From positions 1 to 47,105 of the forward strand of contig NZ_CAMLIX010000009.1 of the NCBI RefSeq assembly GCF_946479975.1: a DNA stretch of 47,105 nt. The letters run 5' to 3'. Below, in pieces: positions 1-8,962 of the stretch. Both the position numbers and the translations under genes were made by a program. Within the stretch, counting starts at the first letter, position 1. Each line of letters opens with the position of its first letter. The notes beneath the pieces were generated by a model. The model was not told the DNA's origin. It did not search any database and saw only the letters and a list, made by a program, of their open reading frames with translations. This stretch comes from an uncultured Flavobacterium sp. (GTDB lineage: Bacteria > Bacteroidota > Bacteroidia > Flavobacteriales > Flavobacteriaceae).

Positions 1-96
1 GGAGGAACGATTTATATTGTAGCGTCGGGTTTTAACCCGATGGACGATCAGATTGAAACAGCGGATTTTAAGGCGTTGAAATATAGATTAAAGTAA
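1..96 (+). CDS. C-terminal tail of an unrecognised protein (5' end outside window)
   Basis: The first 31 codons read in frame 1 to a TAA at 94-96, and the next gene starts 5 bp later, so this is very probably the end of a real upstream gene in the same transcription unit. The visible peptide ends in ADFKALKYRLK, which could be the last strands of a beta-rich secreted enzyme. I do not recognise the family from so short a tail. The closeness to the acetylesterase suggests co-transcription. Confidence 0.7.
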   Translation, partial: GGTIYIVASGFNPMDDQIETADFKALKYRLK

Positions 97-101
97 AAAA
101 T

Positions 102-1535
102 ATGAGAAATATAAAGAAATGTATTGTTGCAATTTTATGTTTGATTGTGACTTTTCAAATCAATGCAAAAATTAAAATGCCAGCATTGTTTTCGGACAAT
201 ATGATGCTACAGCAAAAATCGAACGCACCAATTTGGGGCTGGGTAGAGAAAAATGCAAATGTGACAATAAAAACATCTTGGGATTCTAAAATCTACAAAA
301 CTAAAGCTGATGCTTCTGGCAAATGGAAAACAGCATTGCAAACTTCATCAGCTGGCGGACCTTTTACAATTGAAGTGACTGAAGCAAACGAAAAAGTAAC
401 CATCAAAAACATTTTAATTGGTGAGGTTTGGCTTTGTTCCGGACAATCGAATATGGAAATGCCGTTGAAGGGTTTTCAGGGACAACCCGTTAAAAACGGA
501 AACGAAATCATTGTAAGATCAACCAATAAAAACATTCGATTGATTACGATTCCGCGTTCTACAGTTTTAGAACCAAAAGACGATTTTGAAGGAAAATGGG
601 AAGAAGCTTCACCAAAATCGACTTCAAATTTTAGCGCAACAGCTTGGTATTTTGGATCGCTTTTACAGGAAGTTTTAAATGTTCCGGTTGGATTGATTCA
701 TGTTTCTTACGGAGGTTCGAGCATGGAAGCGTGGATGAACAAGGAAATGTTGAAAGATTTTGCGAGCGCTAAAATTCCGACTACCAAAGAAGAATTAGTA
801 AAAGATCCAAATCGTGTTCCAACGACTTTGTTTAACGGAATGCTTTCGCCTGTTATCGGTTACGGAATCAAAGGCTGTATTTGGTATCAGGGAGAGTCGA
901 ATTACGAGAGAGCAAACGAATATACAGCTTTAATGAAAAAGATGGTAAGCAGTTGGAGAACAATGTGGAATCAAGGAGATTTTCCTTTTTATTTCGCTCA
1001 GATTGCGCCGTTTAACTATGCTTCATTTCATCCAAAAGATTATTTGGAAAAATACAATTCGGCTTATTTGAGAGAGGCGCAGTTTAAAGCTTCGAAAGAG
1101 ATTCCGAATTCGGCTATGGCAGTTTTAATGGATGTTGGCGAAGAAAATAATATTCACCCAATGGACAAGGAAAAAGGAGGAAACCGTTTGGCTTTTCAGG
1201 CTTTGGCAAGAACCTACGGAATTGAAGGTTTCGAATTCGAAAGTCCGAAATACAAATCGATGGAGATAAAAGACGGCGCTGTAACGGTTTCTTTTGATGA
1301 TGTGGCAAACGGAATTACGTCTTATGACAAAGAAGTTTCAGGTTTTGAAATAGCAGGAGAAGACAAAGTTTTTTATCCTGCAAAAACGGTTGTAAGAAGA
1401 AAATCAGTGGTTTTAACTTCGGATAAAGTTACCAAACCAGTTGCAATACGATATTTATGGAAAGATTTCGCAAAAGCGGAATTGTTTAGTGCAGGTGGAT
1501 TGCCAGTTTCTTCGTTTAGAACGGATGAGTGGTAG
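102..1535 (+). CDS. Sialate O-acetylesterase-type carbohydrate esterase (SASA/SGNH fold)
   Basis: Predicted secreted esterase that would remove O-acetyl groups from glycans; in this locus acetylated pectin is the likely substrate (inference). Residues 1-22 form a signal peptide. The SGNH-type block I is GEVWLCSGQSNMEMP with the likely nucleophile Ser116. A conserved WYQGESNYE stretch lies at 261-269, and DVGEENNIHPMDK around 344-356 supplies the likely catalytic His352. A beta-sandwich-like N-terminal part (about 23-105) and a C-terminal beta domain (about 385-477) flank the catalytic domain, as is usual in this family. The length of 477 aa is normal. The start ATG is 5 bp after the preceding stop and directly opens a good signal peptide. 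Family assignment is firm; the sugar specificity cannot be read from the sequence. Confidence 0.88.
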   Translation: MRNIKKCIVAILCLIVTFQINAKIKMPALFSDNMMLQQKSNAPIWGWVEKNANVTIKTSWDSKIYKTKADASGKWKTALQTSSAGGPFTIEVTEANEKVTIKNILIGEVWLCSGQSNMEMPLKGFQGQPVKNGNEIIVRSTNKNIRLITIPRSTVLEPKDDFEGKWEEASPKSTSNFSATAWYFGSLLQEVLNVPVGLIHVSYGGSSMEAWMNKEMLKDFASAKIPTTKEELVKDPNRVPTTLFNGMLSPVIGYGIKGCIWYQGESNYERANEYTALMKKMVSSWRTMWNQGDFPFYFAQIAPFNYASFHPKDYLEKYNSAYLREAQFKASKEIPNSAMAVLMDVGEENNIHPMDKEKGGNRLAFQALARTYGIEGFEFESPKYKSMEIKDGAVTVSFDDVANGITSYDKEVSGFEIAGEDKVFYPAKTVVRRKSVVLTSDKVTKPVAIRYLWKDFAKAELFSAGGLPVSSFRTDEW

Positions 1536-1536
1536 A

Positions 1537-1564
1537 TATAAGTTATGAGTTATAAGTTATGAGT
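1537..1564 (+). repeat. Perfect 14-bp tandem duplication
   Basis: TATAAGTTATGAGT occurs twice in a row immediately after the acetylesterase stop codon. It is AT-rich and resembles half of the TATAAGTNATATAAG family found elsewhere in the window. Confidence 0.8.
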
Positions 1565-1574
1565 TTCCACTTAC

Positions 1575-1678
1575 TTTGTCATTTCGACCGAAGGGAGAAA
1601 TCACACCAGATATTCCTCATCAGTAATCAACAATCTTTGTGGTTACGAGTGAGATTCCTCGTTCCTCGGATTGACAAA
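1575..1678 (+). repeat. Family R1 palindromic element (mosaic arms)
   Basis: The left arm begins TTTGTCATTTCGACC (1575) and runs to AATCAC; the right arm (1649-1678) reads GTGAGATTCCTCG and ends ATTGACAAA. The outer ends are complementary, but the left arm has the GAAGGGAGAAATC version and the right arm the CGTTCCTCGGA version, so it appears to be assembled from two variants of the family. Confidence 0.8.
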
Positions 1679-1700
1679 AAAATGTGCATAATTACGGTTC

Positions 1701-1763
1701 CCGCAGATTTGGCCGATCATGCAGATAAAATAAAATCAGCAAAATCTGCGAAATCTGCGAGAG
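1701..1763 (+). repeat. Family R5 element (CGCAGATTT / AAATCTGCG)
   Basis: An inverted pair of CCGCAGATTT and AAATCTGCGAGAG flanks short AAATCTGC-type copies. Related elements lie at 17881-17950, 25511-25582 and 28412-28609. Confidence 0.75.
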
Positions 1764-1781
1764 AAAAATAAAAATTAAATA

Positions 1782-1808
1782 CCTACAAGGTTTTGAAAAC
1801 CTTGCAGG
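1782..1808 (+). repeat. Family R2 hairpin (CCTACAAGG...CCTTGCAGG)
   Basis: A near-perfect hairpin, CCTACAAGGTTTT then GAAAACCTTGCAGG, ends 12 nt before the ATG of the DUF5703 gene. It would lie in the leader or intercistronic RNA, too close to the start to be a promoter. Sister copies are near 20451, 27393, 27446, 37806 and 37981. Confidence 0.85.
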
Positions 1809-1820
1809 AGAACGAAAAAA

Positions 1821-4148
1821 ATGAAATACATAAAATACATACTTATTTTCACCACGCTTTGCCTTAAAGCGCAGATTCCAACGCTTGAAAATTACAATCA
1901 AGTCTGGACAGCGCAAAGCGCAAATTCATCAGAATCTATGCCTTTGGGTGGCGGTGATATTGGGATGAATGTCTGGGTAGAAAAAGGAGATTTGTATTTC
2001 TATTTCTCACGAAGCGGGACTTTCGATGAACATAATACTTTGTTGAAATTAGGGCGTGTAAAAATTACTTTAAGACCAAATCCGTTTGAGGGAAAAGATG
2101 GTTTTCGTCAGGAATTGAAATTGAAAGACGGTTATGTTTTGGTTGGACAAAATAATACCAAAATCAAACTTTGGGTTGATGTTTTCAAACCTATTATTCA
2201 TGTTGATTTAGAAAGTAAAAATCCGTTAAAAATGACGGCTTCTTATGAAAGCTGGCGTCATCAGAATCGTATTTCAAAAGGAAAAGAAAACAATGCCAAT
2301 TCTTATAAATGGGCACCTCAAGGAGATCTTGTCAATTTTAAAGATTCGATTGCTTTTGAAAATAAAGGACTTAAATTCTACCACAGAAATCGCGAACAAA
2401 CTGTTTTTGATGTTGCTGTAAAACAGCAGAAAATGGAATCGGTTAAAGATCAATTGCTGAATCCAATTGCTAATTTGACTTTCGGTGGATTCATGAAAGG
2501 CGATAACTTAAAACCAGACGGAACTTATCTTGGAAAATATCAAGATACCGATTTTAAAGGCTTTAACTTAACGAGCATAAAATCTTCAAAAAAACATTCG
2601 TTAGAGATTTATTTAAATACCAATCAATCTGATTTTGCGACTTGGAATAACGGATTGCAAAGTTTGATTACTTCGAATAAAAATACAACAAAACAAGCCG
2701 AAAAGAACACCATAAAATGGTGGAATAATTTCTGGAACCGCAGTTTTATTTTTACACAAAAAAATCAATCGATTGAGAAGGATTCGGTTTACCAAATTGG
2801 ACAGAATTATCAATTGTTCCGATACATGTTGGGATGCAATGCGTACGGAAAATATCCAACAAAATTCAACGGAGGACTTTTTACAGTTGATCCTGTTCAT
2901 ACGAATAAAGATCTGAATTTTACACCCGATTTCAGAAATTGGGGCGGAGGAACCATGACAGCTCAAAACCAGCGATTGGTTTATTTTCCGATGATAAAAA
3001 GCGGTGATTTTGATATGATGAAATCGCAATTGGATTATTATCTACGTCTTCAAAAAAATGCCGAATTACGAAGTAAAGTTTATTGGAAACATAACGGAGC
3101 TTCTTTCACAGAACAATTAGAAAATTTTGGATTGCCAAATCCGACAGAATACGAATGGAAACGTCCCACAGATTACGATCCAGGAATGGAATATAATGCT
3201 TGGCTCGAATATGAATGGGATACCGTTTTAGAATTCTGCCAAATGATGTTACAGCAAAAAGAATATGCGGGAGAAGATATTCAGAAATATAATCCATTTA
3301 TTATAAGTTGCCTTCGTTTTTTTGATGAACATTATCAATATTTAGCCAAACAAAGAGGTAGAAAAGCATTGGACGGAAACGGAAAATTGGTTCTTTTTCC
3401 AGGTTCAGCTGCTGAAACGTATAAAATGACTAATAATTCAAATAGTACGATTTCGGCTTTGCAAGTTATTACAGAAAATCTTTTAAACATTTCTGGAAAT
3501 CAGCTGTCAAAAGAAGATGTTGAATACTTAAAAGCATTTCAAACCAGAATTCCGCCTTTGAATTTCGGACAGATTGAAAATCATAAAGTTTTACTTCCTG
3601 CCAAAACATGGGAACGCGTTAACAATTCGGAAGTGCCGCAATTGTATCCTGTTTATCCATGGGGAATTTACGGTGTTGGAAAACCAGACTTAGAAACGGC
3701 TTTAAATACATGGAAGTACGATCCAGATGCTTTAAAATTTAGAAGTCATATTGGTTGGAAACAAGACAATATTTTCGCCGCAAGTTTAGGTTTGACCGAT
3801 GAAGCATCAAAATACAATACCTTAAAAATGGCTAATTCAGAAAGACGTTTTCCAGCATTTTGGGGACCAGGTTTTGACTGGGTTCCAGATCATAATTGGG
3901 GCGGTTCAGGCATGATCGGCATACAGGAAATGCTTTTGCAGGAATCAGATGGGAAAATTTATATTTTTCCAGCTTGGCCAAAAGAATGGAACGTTAATTT
4001 TAAATTACATGCCAAACAAAATACTACAATTGAAGCAGAACTTATTAATGGAGAAGTAAAGGTTTTAAAAGTAGTTCCAGAAGAAAGAAAAAAAGACATT
4101 ATAAACCTGATTGGAAAATCAGAATCAGAAAAAATTAAACTAAAATGA
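1821..4148 (+). CDS. DUF5703-type secreted protein, probable GH95-like glycosidase
   Basis: A 775-aa secreted protein with a signal peptide ending near residue 17. The N-terminal beta domain (about 25-300) carries SESMPLGGGDIGMNVWV, typical of DUF5703 proteins of Bacteroidota polysaccharide loci. It is followed by an alpha/alpha-barrel-like region (about 330-700) and a short beta tail. Two places align by eye with the GH95 enzyme at 35306: the N-terminal [11 protein letters not shown] block, and the C-terminal D690-H-N692-WGG...EMLLQ...FPAWP block, which matches D680-G-N682-F...EMLMQ...LPALP. That Asp is the expected general base region in GH95. Activity is therefore probably hydrolytic on a pectic sugar, but this is inference. 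It overlaps the next gene by 4 bp (ATGA), so the two are translationally linked. Confidence 0.78.
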   Translation: MKYIKYILIFTTLCLKAQIPTLENYNQVWTAQSANSSESMPLGGGDIGMNVWVEKGDLYFYFSRSGTFDEHNTLLKLGRVKITLRPNPFEGKDGFRQELKLKDGYVLVGQNNTKIKLWVDVFKPIIHVDLESKNPLKMTASYESWRHQNRISKGKENNANSYKWAPQGDLVNFKDSIAFENKGLKFYHRNREQTVFDVAVKQQKMESVKDQLLNPIANLTFGGFMKGDNLKPDGTYLGKYQDTDFKGFNLTSIKSSKKHSLEIYLNTNQSDFATWNNGLQSLITSNKNTTKQAEKNTIKWWNNFWNRSFIFTQKNQSIEKDSVYQIGQNYQLFRYMLGCNAYGKYPTKFNGGLFTVDPVHTNKDLNFTPDFRNWGGGTMTAQNQRLVYFPMIKSGDFDMMKSQLDYYLRLQKNAELRSKVYWKHNGASFTEQLENFGLPNPTEYEWKRPTDYDPGMEYNAWLEYEWDTVLEFCQMMLQQKEYAGEDIQKYNPFIISCLRFFDEHYQYLAKQRGRKALDGNGKLVLFPGSAAETYKMTNNSNSTISALQVITENLLNISGNQLSKEDVEYLKAFQTRIPPLNFGQIENHKVLLPAKTWERVNNSEVPQLYPVYPWGIYGVGKPDLETALNTWKYDPDALKFRSHIGWKQDNIFAASLGLTDEASKYNTLKMANSERRFPAFWGPGFDWVPDHNWGGSGMIGIQEMLLQESDGKIYIFPAWPKEWNVNFKLHAKQNTTIEAELINGEVKVLKVVPEERKKDIINLIGKSESEKIKLK

Positions 4149-6595
4149 TTAAAAAAGTATTAAGTTCTTTTGCCTTGGCAATGCTGTTGGCAACTAATGG
4201 ACAGGCACAGAATACCGATAAACAGATAGTGAAAGTCGATTTTGACTTTTTTCAAAGAAGATTAGAAGAAGTGCATGATCCAAGTTACGATTCATGGGTA
4301 ATCAATGAAAATAAGGAAGATCAAAAAACTTTTAATGGAGTAAATTTTAAGTTGAAAGGAAATTTTACTTCAAAATGGAATAAGGTCGGAATTAGCGCTC
4401 CGTTTTACAATAGATTGGGCTCAGACGGATTGGTTACAGCTGAAAATTTAGAACTTAAAATTAGCGGTTTGGCAGCAGGAAAACATACGCTTTTGACATT
4501 TCATAATGCGTTTGATGTGATTACCGGAAAAACTTTTTCTCCGATAAAAATCTTAATAAACGGGAAACTTCAGGAAACTGTAAATGCAAGTCAGAGAGCC
4601 AATGCAAAAATTGATGCTGCAATGGCTTACATCACATTTAATGCAGAAAAAGGTAAAGATGTGATTGTTCGTTTTGAAATTGATCCAACAACGAATCCTG
4701 ATGTTATCAAGCAAATTGTAGTGAATGGTTTTGAAATTGATACGCCAAATTTAATGAATCAGGCGCGTACTCCAGAACCTGCAAACAGAGATGAACATGT
4801 TGAAGTGACCAAAAATGTTATTTTAAAATGGGATGCTCCAAAAAGCGTTGTTGCTCACAAATTGTATTTTGGTTTAGATAAAAATGCGGTAGAAAATGCA
4901 ACAGAATCTTCAAAAGAATTTAAAGGAAAATTAGTCGATAAAAATTTCTCTGTTTCAGATTTGTACAGCGGTTCAACTTATTATTGGAGAGTGGATGAAG
5001 TAGATAGTAACGGTCAGGAAACTTTGGGAAATGTTTGGTCGTTTAGACCTGCACAATTGGCATTTCCGGGAGCTGAAGGTTACGGGCGTTATGCTGTGGG
5101 AGGACGCGGCGGAAAAGTGGTTGAAGTAACCAACTTAAACGATGACGGTCCAGGAAGTTTACGTGATGCTATTAATCAGGAAATCGGACCTAGAACAATT
5201 GTTTTTAATGTTTCGGGGAATATTAAACTGGAATCAAGATTGGTTGCCAATCAGCACTATATTACTATCGCAGGACAAACTGCTCCGGGTGAAGGAATTA
5301 CAATTAGCAGAGCGCCAATTGGATTAACTGGAAATGATGGTGTTATCCGCTTTTTGAAAGTGAGAATCGGCGGCGGAAGAACGTATGACGGAATGGGATT
5401 GACGGGTGCTAATTTTAGTATTATTGATCACTGTTCGATCAGCTGGACGATCGATGAATCGTTTAGTTCGCGTAGTGCGCATCATATTACGTTGCAGCGA
5501 ACTCTAATTTCTGAGGCTTTAAATGTAGCTGGACACGGTAAATACGAAGCAGGAAAAATGCACGGTTATGCAGCTACAATTGGCGGAGATATAGGAAGTT
5601 TTCATCATAATTTACTGGCACACAATTATGGAAGAAACTGGAGTATTGGCGGTGGTTTAAGTGGTGACGGATTTTACACAGGAAGATTGGATATTCGTAA
5701 TAATGTTGTTTACAACTGGGGAAAAAGAACAACTGATGGTGGTGCCAATGAAGTGAACTTTGTAAACAATTATTACAAACCAGGCGCTTCAACTGGGATT
5801 TTTGTTGCCTTGAATGCACAGCACGAAGGTGTTGGAAAAGGAATGCAGCGTTATTATTTTGACGGAAATGTAATGCCGGGTTATTTTGATGAAAAATCTC
5901 AAGAAAAAGGAAGAAAAATGACGGTTACCAACAAAGAAATGGTAAACTATGAAACTTTCGTGAATAAGCCATTTTTTGAATCTTTTGTTGAAACACAATC
6001 GGCTAAAGGAGCTTATAAAAATGTACTTTCGGATGTTGGGGCAAATCAGCCGTTTATGGATAAACACGATAATAGAATTATTGATGAAACTAAAAAAGGA
6101 ACATTTACTTATAAAGGAAGTAAAAGCGGTCTTGGCGGTATGATTGACAATGAAGAAGATGCTGGAGGATGGCCAAAATTTGCGTCAGAAACTCGTCCAG
6201 CAGATTGGGATACAGATCATGACGGTTTACCAAACTGGTGGGAAAAAGCTTTTGGTTTAAATGAAAATTCACCAGCAGGAGATTTCTCAGATGCTAATTC
6301 AGATATTGATAAAGACGGATTTACACAATTGGATAATTATCTGGACTGGTTGGCTCAGCCTCATTATTTTATCAATTTAAAAGATAAAAAAGCTTTGGCT
6401 GTGGCAGATTTTTTCAAAGGATATGAAAACAAACCAGTTTATACTTTCTCTGAAGTTAAAAATGGAAAAGCGAGTTTAAAAGGAAAAGAAATTCAGTTTA
6501 CAGCTGAAAATACAGGTTTTGCATCATTCGTAATCACGGTAAAAGATGCCGACGGAGATTCCATGAGCAGAACTATCAATTTCTTTGTAAAATAA
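4145..6595 (+). CDS. Multidomain pectate lyase, PL1-like, with FN3 and calcium-binding segments
   Basis: Secreted lyase (816 aa) expected to cleave homogalacturonan by beta-elimination. Order of parts: signal peptide 1-21; a beta-sandwich of binding-module type about 25-200; a fibronectin-III-like domain about 208-302 (ILKWDAP...YYWRVDEVDSNGQ); a parallel beta-helix lyase domain starting at FPGAEGYG (F307) with the hallmark TIAGQTAPGEGI and IDHCSISW (D428-H429); a calcium-type DTDHDGLPNWWEKAFGL segment with a second DIDKDG loop; and a C-terminal Ig-like tail. The two other PL1 genes of the window share the FPGAEG core and the calcium segment but not the N-terminal modules. The start overlaps the previous stop as ATGA. 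The lyase family is sure; the exact substrate (polygalacturonan or a decorated pectin) is not. Confidence 0.88.
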   Translation: MIKKVLSSFALAMLLATNGQAQNTDKQIVKVDFDFFQRRLEEVHDPSYDSWVINENKEDQKTFNGVNFKLKGNFTSKWNKVGISAPFYNRLGSDGLVTAENLELKISGLAAGKHTLLTFHNAFDVITGKTFSPIKILINGKLQETVNASQRANAKIDAAMAYITFNAEKGKDVIVRFEIDPTTNPDVIKQIVVNGFEIDTPNLMNQARTPEPANRDEHVEVTKNVILKWDAPKSVVAHKLYFGLDKNAVENATESSKEFKGKLVDKNFSVSDLYSGSTYYWRVDEVDSNGQETLGNVWSFRPAQLAFPGAEGYGRYAVGGRGGKVVEVTNLNDDGPGSLRDAINQEIGPRTIVFNVSGNIKLESRLVANQHYITIAGQTAPGEGITISRAPIGLTGNDGVIRFLKVRIGGGRTYDGMGLTGANFSIIDHCSISWTIDESFSSRSAHHITLQRTLISEALNVAGHGKYEAGKMHGYAATIGGDIGSFHHNLLAHNYGRNWSIGGGLSGDGFYTGRLDIRNNVVYNWGKRTTDGGANEVNFVNNYYKPGASTGIFVALNAQHEGVGKGMQRYYFDGNVMPGYFDEKSQEKGRKMTVTNKEMVNYETFVNKPFFESFVETQSAKGAYKNVLSDVGANQPFMDKHDNRIIDETKKGTFTYKGSKSGLGGMIDNEEDAGGWPKFASETRPADWDTDHDGLPNWWEKAFGLNENSPAGDFSDANSDIDKDGFTQLDNYLDWLAQPHYFINLKDKKALAVADFFKGYENKPVYTFSEVKNGKASLKGKEIQFTAENTGFASFVITVKDADGDSMSRTINFFVK

Positions 6596-6602
6596 TTATT
6601 TA

Positions 6603-6715
6603 AACCATATAAGTCATATAAGAAAATTATAAGTTTTTCGTGAACTAGTTAATACTTCTTATACTTCAAATTGAATAAAGTTAGTTTAAATGAACTTATA
6701 TTACTTATATGGTTC
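6603..6715 (+). repeat. Family R6 element (ACCATATAAG...CTTATATGGT)
   Basis: AACCATATAAGTCATATAAG at 6603 is the inverse of CTTATATTACTTATATGGTT at 6695-6714. The right arm contains an ATG in frame with the next gene, giving a false start at 6709. Other copies are at 20632-20666 and 37763-37790. Confidence 0.8.
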
Positions 6716-6729
6716 AAAATCAAAATAGA

Positions 6730-8751
6730 ATGAAAAAATTATTAAATGTTTCTCTCAGCTTATTTTTGGTTAGTGTCGGAGTGGTGGCCCAAAATAAAGG
6801 TTTGGTGGCGAATTCACAAAGTCCATATTCTAAACTCCAAAGCGTAGGTTTGCAAGACGTTAAATGGACAAACGGCTTTTGGAAAGAACAATTTGATGTA
6901 GAAACCAAAAATACTTTGCCGTATATGTGGGATTTGTATCATAATGAAACTTCTCACGCTTACAAAAACTTCGAAATTTCAGCAGGAATAAGCAAAGGAA
7001 CTTTTAAAGGACCTTCATTTCATGATGGAGATTTCTACAAGATTTTTGAAGGAATGGCTGCCACTTATGCCGTTACAAAAGATAAGAGACTCGATGCCGA
7101 AATGGATAAGGCTATTGCGCTTTTCGCGAAAGTACAGCGCAAAGACGGTTATATTCACACTCCCGTTTTAATTGATGAACGCTGGGGAACTTTAGGGCCA
7201 GAAGAAGTGAAGAAACAATTGGGTTTCGAGAAATACAATATGGGACATTTAATGACAGCGGCTTGTATTCATTATCGTGCTACTGGAAAAACAAATTTCC
7301 TGAATATTGCCAAAGGAGTTGCGGATTTCTTGTATGATTTTTATAAAAAAGCTTCGCCAGAATTGGCTCGAAATGCTATTTGTCCGTCACATTATATGGG
7401 AATTGTCGAGATGTACAGAACTGTAAAAGATCCGAAATATTTAGAATTGGCTAATAATTTGATTGACATTCGCGGAACTACAAATGACGGAACCGATGAC
7501 AATCAGGACAGGATTCCGTTTAGACAACAGACAAACGCAATGGGACATGCTGTAAGAGCGAATTACCTATACGCAGGAGTTGCCGATTTATATGCTGAAA
7601 CGGGAGAAAAGAAATTATTGGATAATCTAGAATCGATTTGGGATGACGTAACGTACCGTAAAATGTACATCACTGGAGGTTGTGGTTCTTTGTATGATGG
7701 CGTTTCGCCAGACGGAACTTCTTATGATCCTACTGTGGTTCAAAAAATTCATCAGGCGTACGGAAGACCTTTTCAGTTGCCAAATGCAACGGCTCATACC
7801 GAAACTTGCGCCAATATTGGAAATGTATTGTGGAACTGGAGAATGCTTCAAATTACGGGAGATGCTAAATATGCTGATATTGTAGAGTTGGCACTTTACA
7901 ACAGCGTACTTTCGGGAATGGATTTAGAAGGCGAAAAATTCTTGTATAACAATCCGCTGAATGTTTCTAACGATTTGCCTTTTCATCAAAGATGGGGAAA
8001 TGTACGTGAAGGTTATATTGCGCTTTCAAACTGTTGTGCGCCAAACGTAACGAGAACTATTGCCGAAGTTGGAAATTATGCTTATAATCTTTCAAAGGAA
8101 GGTTTGTATGTCAATTTGTACGGAAGTAATTCTTTAAATACAAAAACTTTAAACGGAGAAACGTTGGAAATTGAACAGCAAACGAATTATCCTTGGGACG
8201 GAAAAATAACTTTGAAAATTGTAAAAGCACCAAAATATTTACAGAATTTCTTTTTAAGAATTCCAGGTTGGAGTCAGAACGCAGAAGTTTCGGTTAATAG
8301 TTCGAAAGTTTCAGATAAAATCGTTTCAGGAACTTATTTCAAGTTGAATCAAAAATGGAAAAAAGGAGATGTAATCGAGTTGAATATTCCAATGCCGGTT
8401 GAATTGATGGAAGCGAATCCGTTAGTGGAAGAGGTTAAAAATCAGGTTGCGGTAAAAAGAGGACCTTTGGTATATTGTTTAGAATCTGATCAGCTTCCTG
8501 CGAAAACTAGCGTAAATGATGTGGCTTTAAAATTGAATTCGAAATTTACAACGAACAATTTTACATTAAACAATAGAAATTTAGTGAGTATTGAAGCTGA
8601 GGCAATTATAAATCCGAATAATTCTTGGGATAAATCGTTGTACAAACCGCTTTCATCGAAAGATGCAATTGCTGTTCCTGTAAAATTAGTTCCTTATTTT
8701 GCATGGGGAAATAAAGGGCAGGGGGAAATGACGGTTTGGATGTCGCACTAG
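6730..8751 (+). CDS. GH127-type (DUF1680) beta-L-arabinofuranosidase-like enzyme
   Basis: Secreted exo-glycosidase of the DUF1680 fold, 673 aa. The ATG at 6730 is preferred over the in-frame ATG at 6709 because the latter lies in an R6 repeat and 6730 opens directly onto a signal peptide (MKKLLNVSLSLFLVSVGVVAQ). The zinc/thiolate active site known from HypBA1 is present: HTETCAN gives Glu358 and Cys360, and NCCAPN gives Cys435 and Cys436, the first being the expected nucleophile. At the position corresponding to the HypBA1 general acid (Glu322, from memory) there appears to be Gln342 in IHQAYG. Family members act on beta-L-arabinofuranosides; one Bacteroides member removes aceric acid from rhamnogalacturonan II. 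Which of these applies here is unknown. Confidence 0.87.
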   Translation: MKKLLNVSLSLFLVSVGVVAQNKGLVANSQSPYSKLQSVGLQDVKWTNGFWKEQFDVETKNTLPYMWDLYHNETSHAYKNFEISAGISKGTFKGPSFHDGDFYKIFEGMAATYAVTKDKRLDAEMDKAIALFAKVQRKDGYIHTPVLIDERWGTLGPEEVKKQLGFEKYNMGHLMTAACIHYRATGKTNFLNIAKGVADFLYDFYKKASPELARNAICPSHYMGIVEMYRTVKDPKYLELANNLIDIRGTTNDGTDDNQDRIPFRQQTNAMGHAVRANYLYAGVADLYAETGEKKLLDNLESIWDDVTYRKMYITGGCGSLYDGVSPDGTSYDPTVVQKIHQAYGRPFQLPNATAHTETCANIGNVLWNWRMLQITGDAKYADIVELALYNSVLSGMDLEGEKFLYNNPLNVSNDLPFHQRWGNVREGYIALSNCCAPNVTRTIAEVGNYAYNLSKEGLYVNLYGSNSLNTKTLNGETLEIEQQTNYPWDGKITLKIVKAPKYLQNFFLRIPGWSQNAEVSVNSSKVSDKIVSGTYFKLNQKWKKGDVIELNIPMPVELMEANPLVEEVKNQVAVKRGPLVYCLESDQLPAKTSVNDVALKLNSKFTTNNFTLNNRNLVSIEAEAIINPNNSWDKSLYKPLSSKDAIAVPVKLVPYFAWGNKGQGEMTVWMSH

Positions 8752-8768
8752 ATTTTTTGGGACGTTTA

Positions 8769-8823
8769 GGACGCGGATGAAACGGATTTACTTCGTAAAG
8801 ACGCTGATTAAAAACGGATTTTA
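8769..8823 (+). repeat. Short family R4 element (ACGCGGATGA...AACGGATT)
   Basis: Contains GGACGCGGATGAAACGGATT, TACTTCGTAAAGACGC and a final AACGGATTTT, the same words that build the longer elements at 30643-30764 and 33571-33693. It lies just after the GH127 stop. Confidence 0.65.
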
Positions 8824-8832
8824 TTCTCATAG

Positions 8833-8938
8833 TTTGTCATTTCGACGAAGGAGAAATCACACGCGTAAATCGACATAGATTGATGACTCAGATTGTGGAA
8901 TTTCTAGTGTGATTTCTCCCTTCGGTCGAAATGACAAA
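8833..8938 (+). repeat. Family R1 palindromic element, forward
   Basis: The left arm TTTGTCATTTCGACGAAGG and the right arm ending CGGTCGAAATGACAAA are inverse complements over about 28 bp. The interior keeps AATCACACGCG near the left arm and CTAGTGTGATT near the right, as in the copies at 37852 (same orientation) and 20509 (opposite). It ends 24 nt before the next ATG. Confidence 0.85.
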
Positions 8939-8962
8939 ACAAAATCAAATAAATAAAAATAT

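Noticed and set aside
1559..1771. Small plus-strand open frame between the acetylesterase and DUF5703 genes
   Set aside because: It is made entirely of R1 and R5 repeat sequence, with no signal peptide or domain-like composition.
2613..3029. 138-codon open frame on the minus strand inside the DUF5703 gene
   Set aside because: It lies wholly within a confidently coding plus-strand gene and has biased composition (His, Ile, Ser, Cys) typical of antisense shadows.
6709..6729. Upstream ATG for the GH127 gene
   Set aside because: The codon is within the R6 repeat and would add seven non-hydrophobic residues before a perfect signal peptide.
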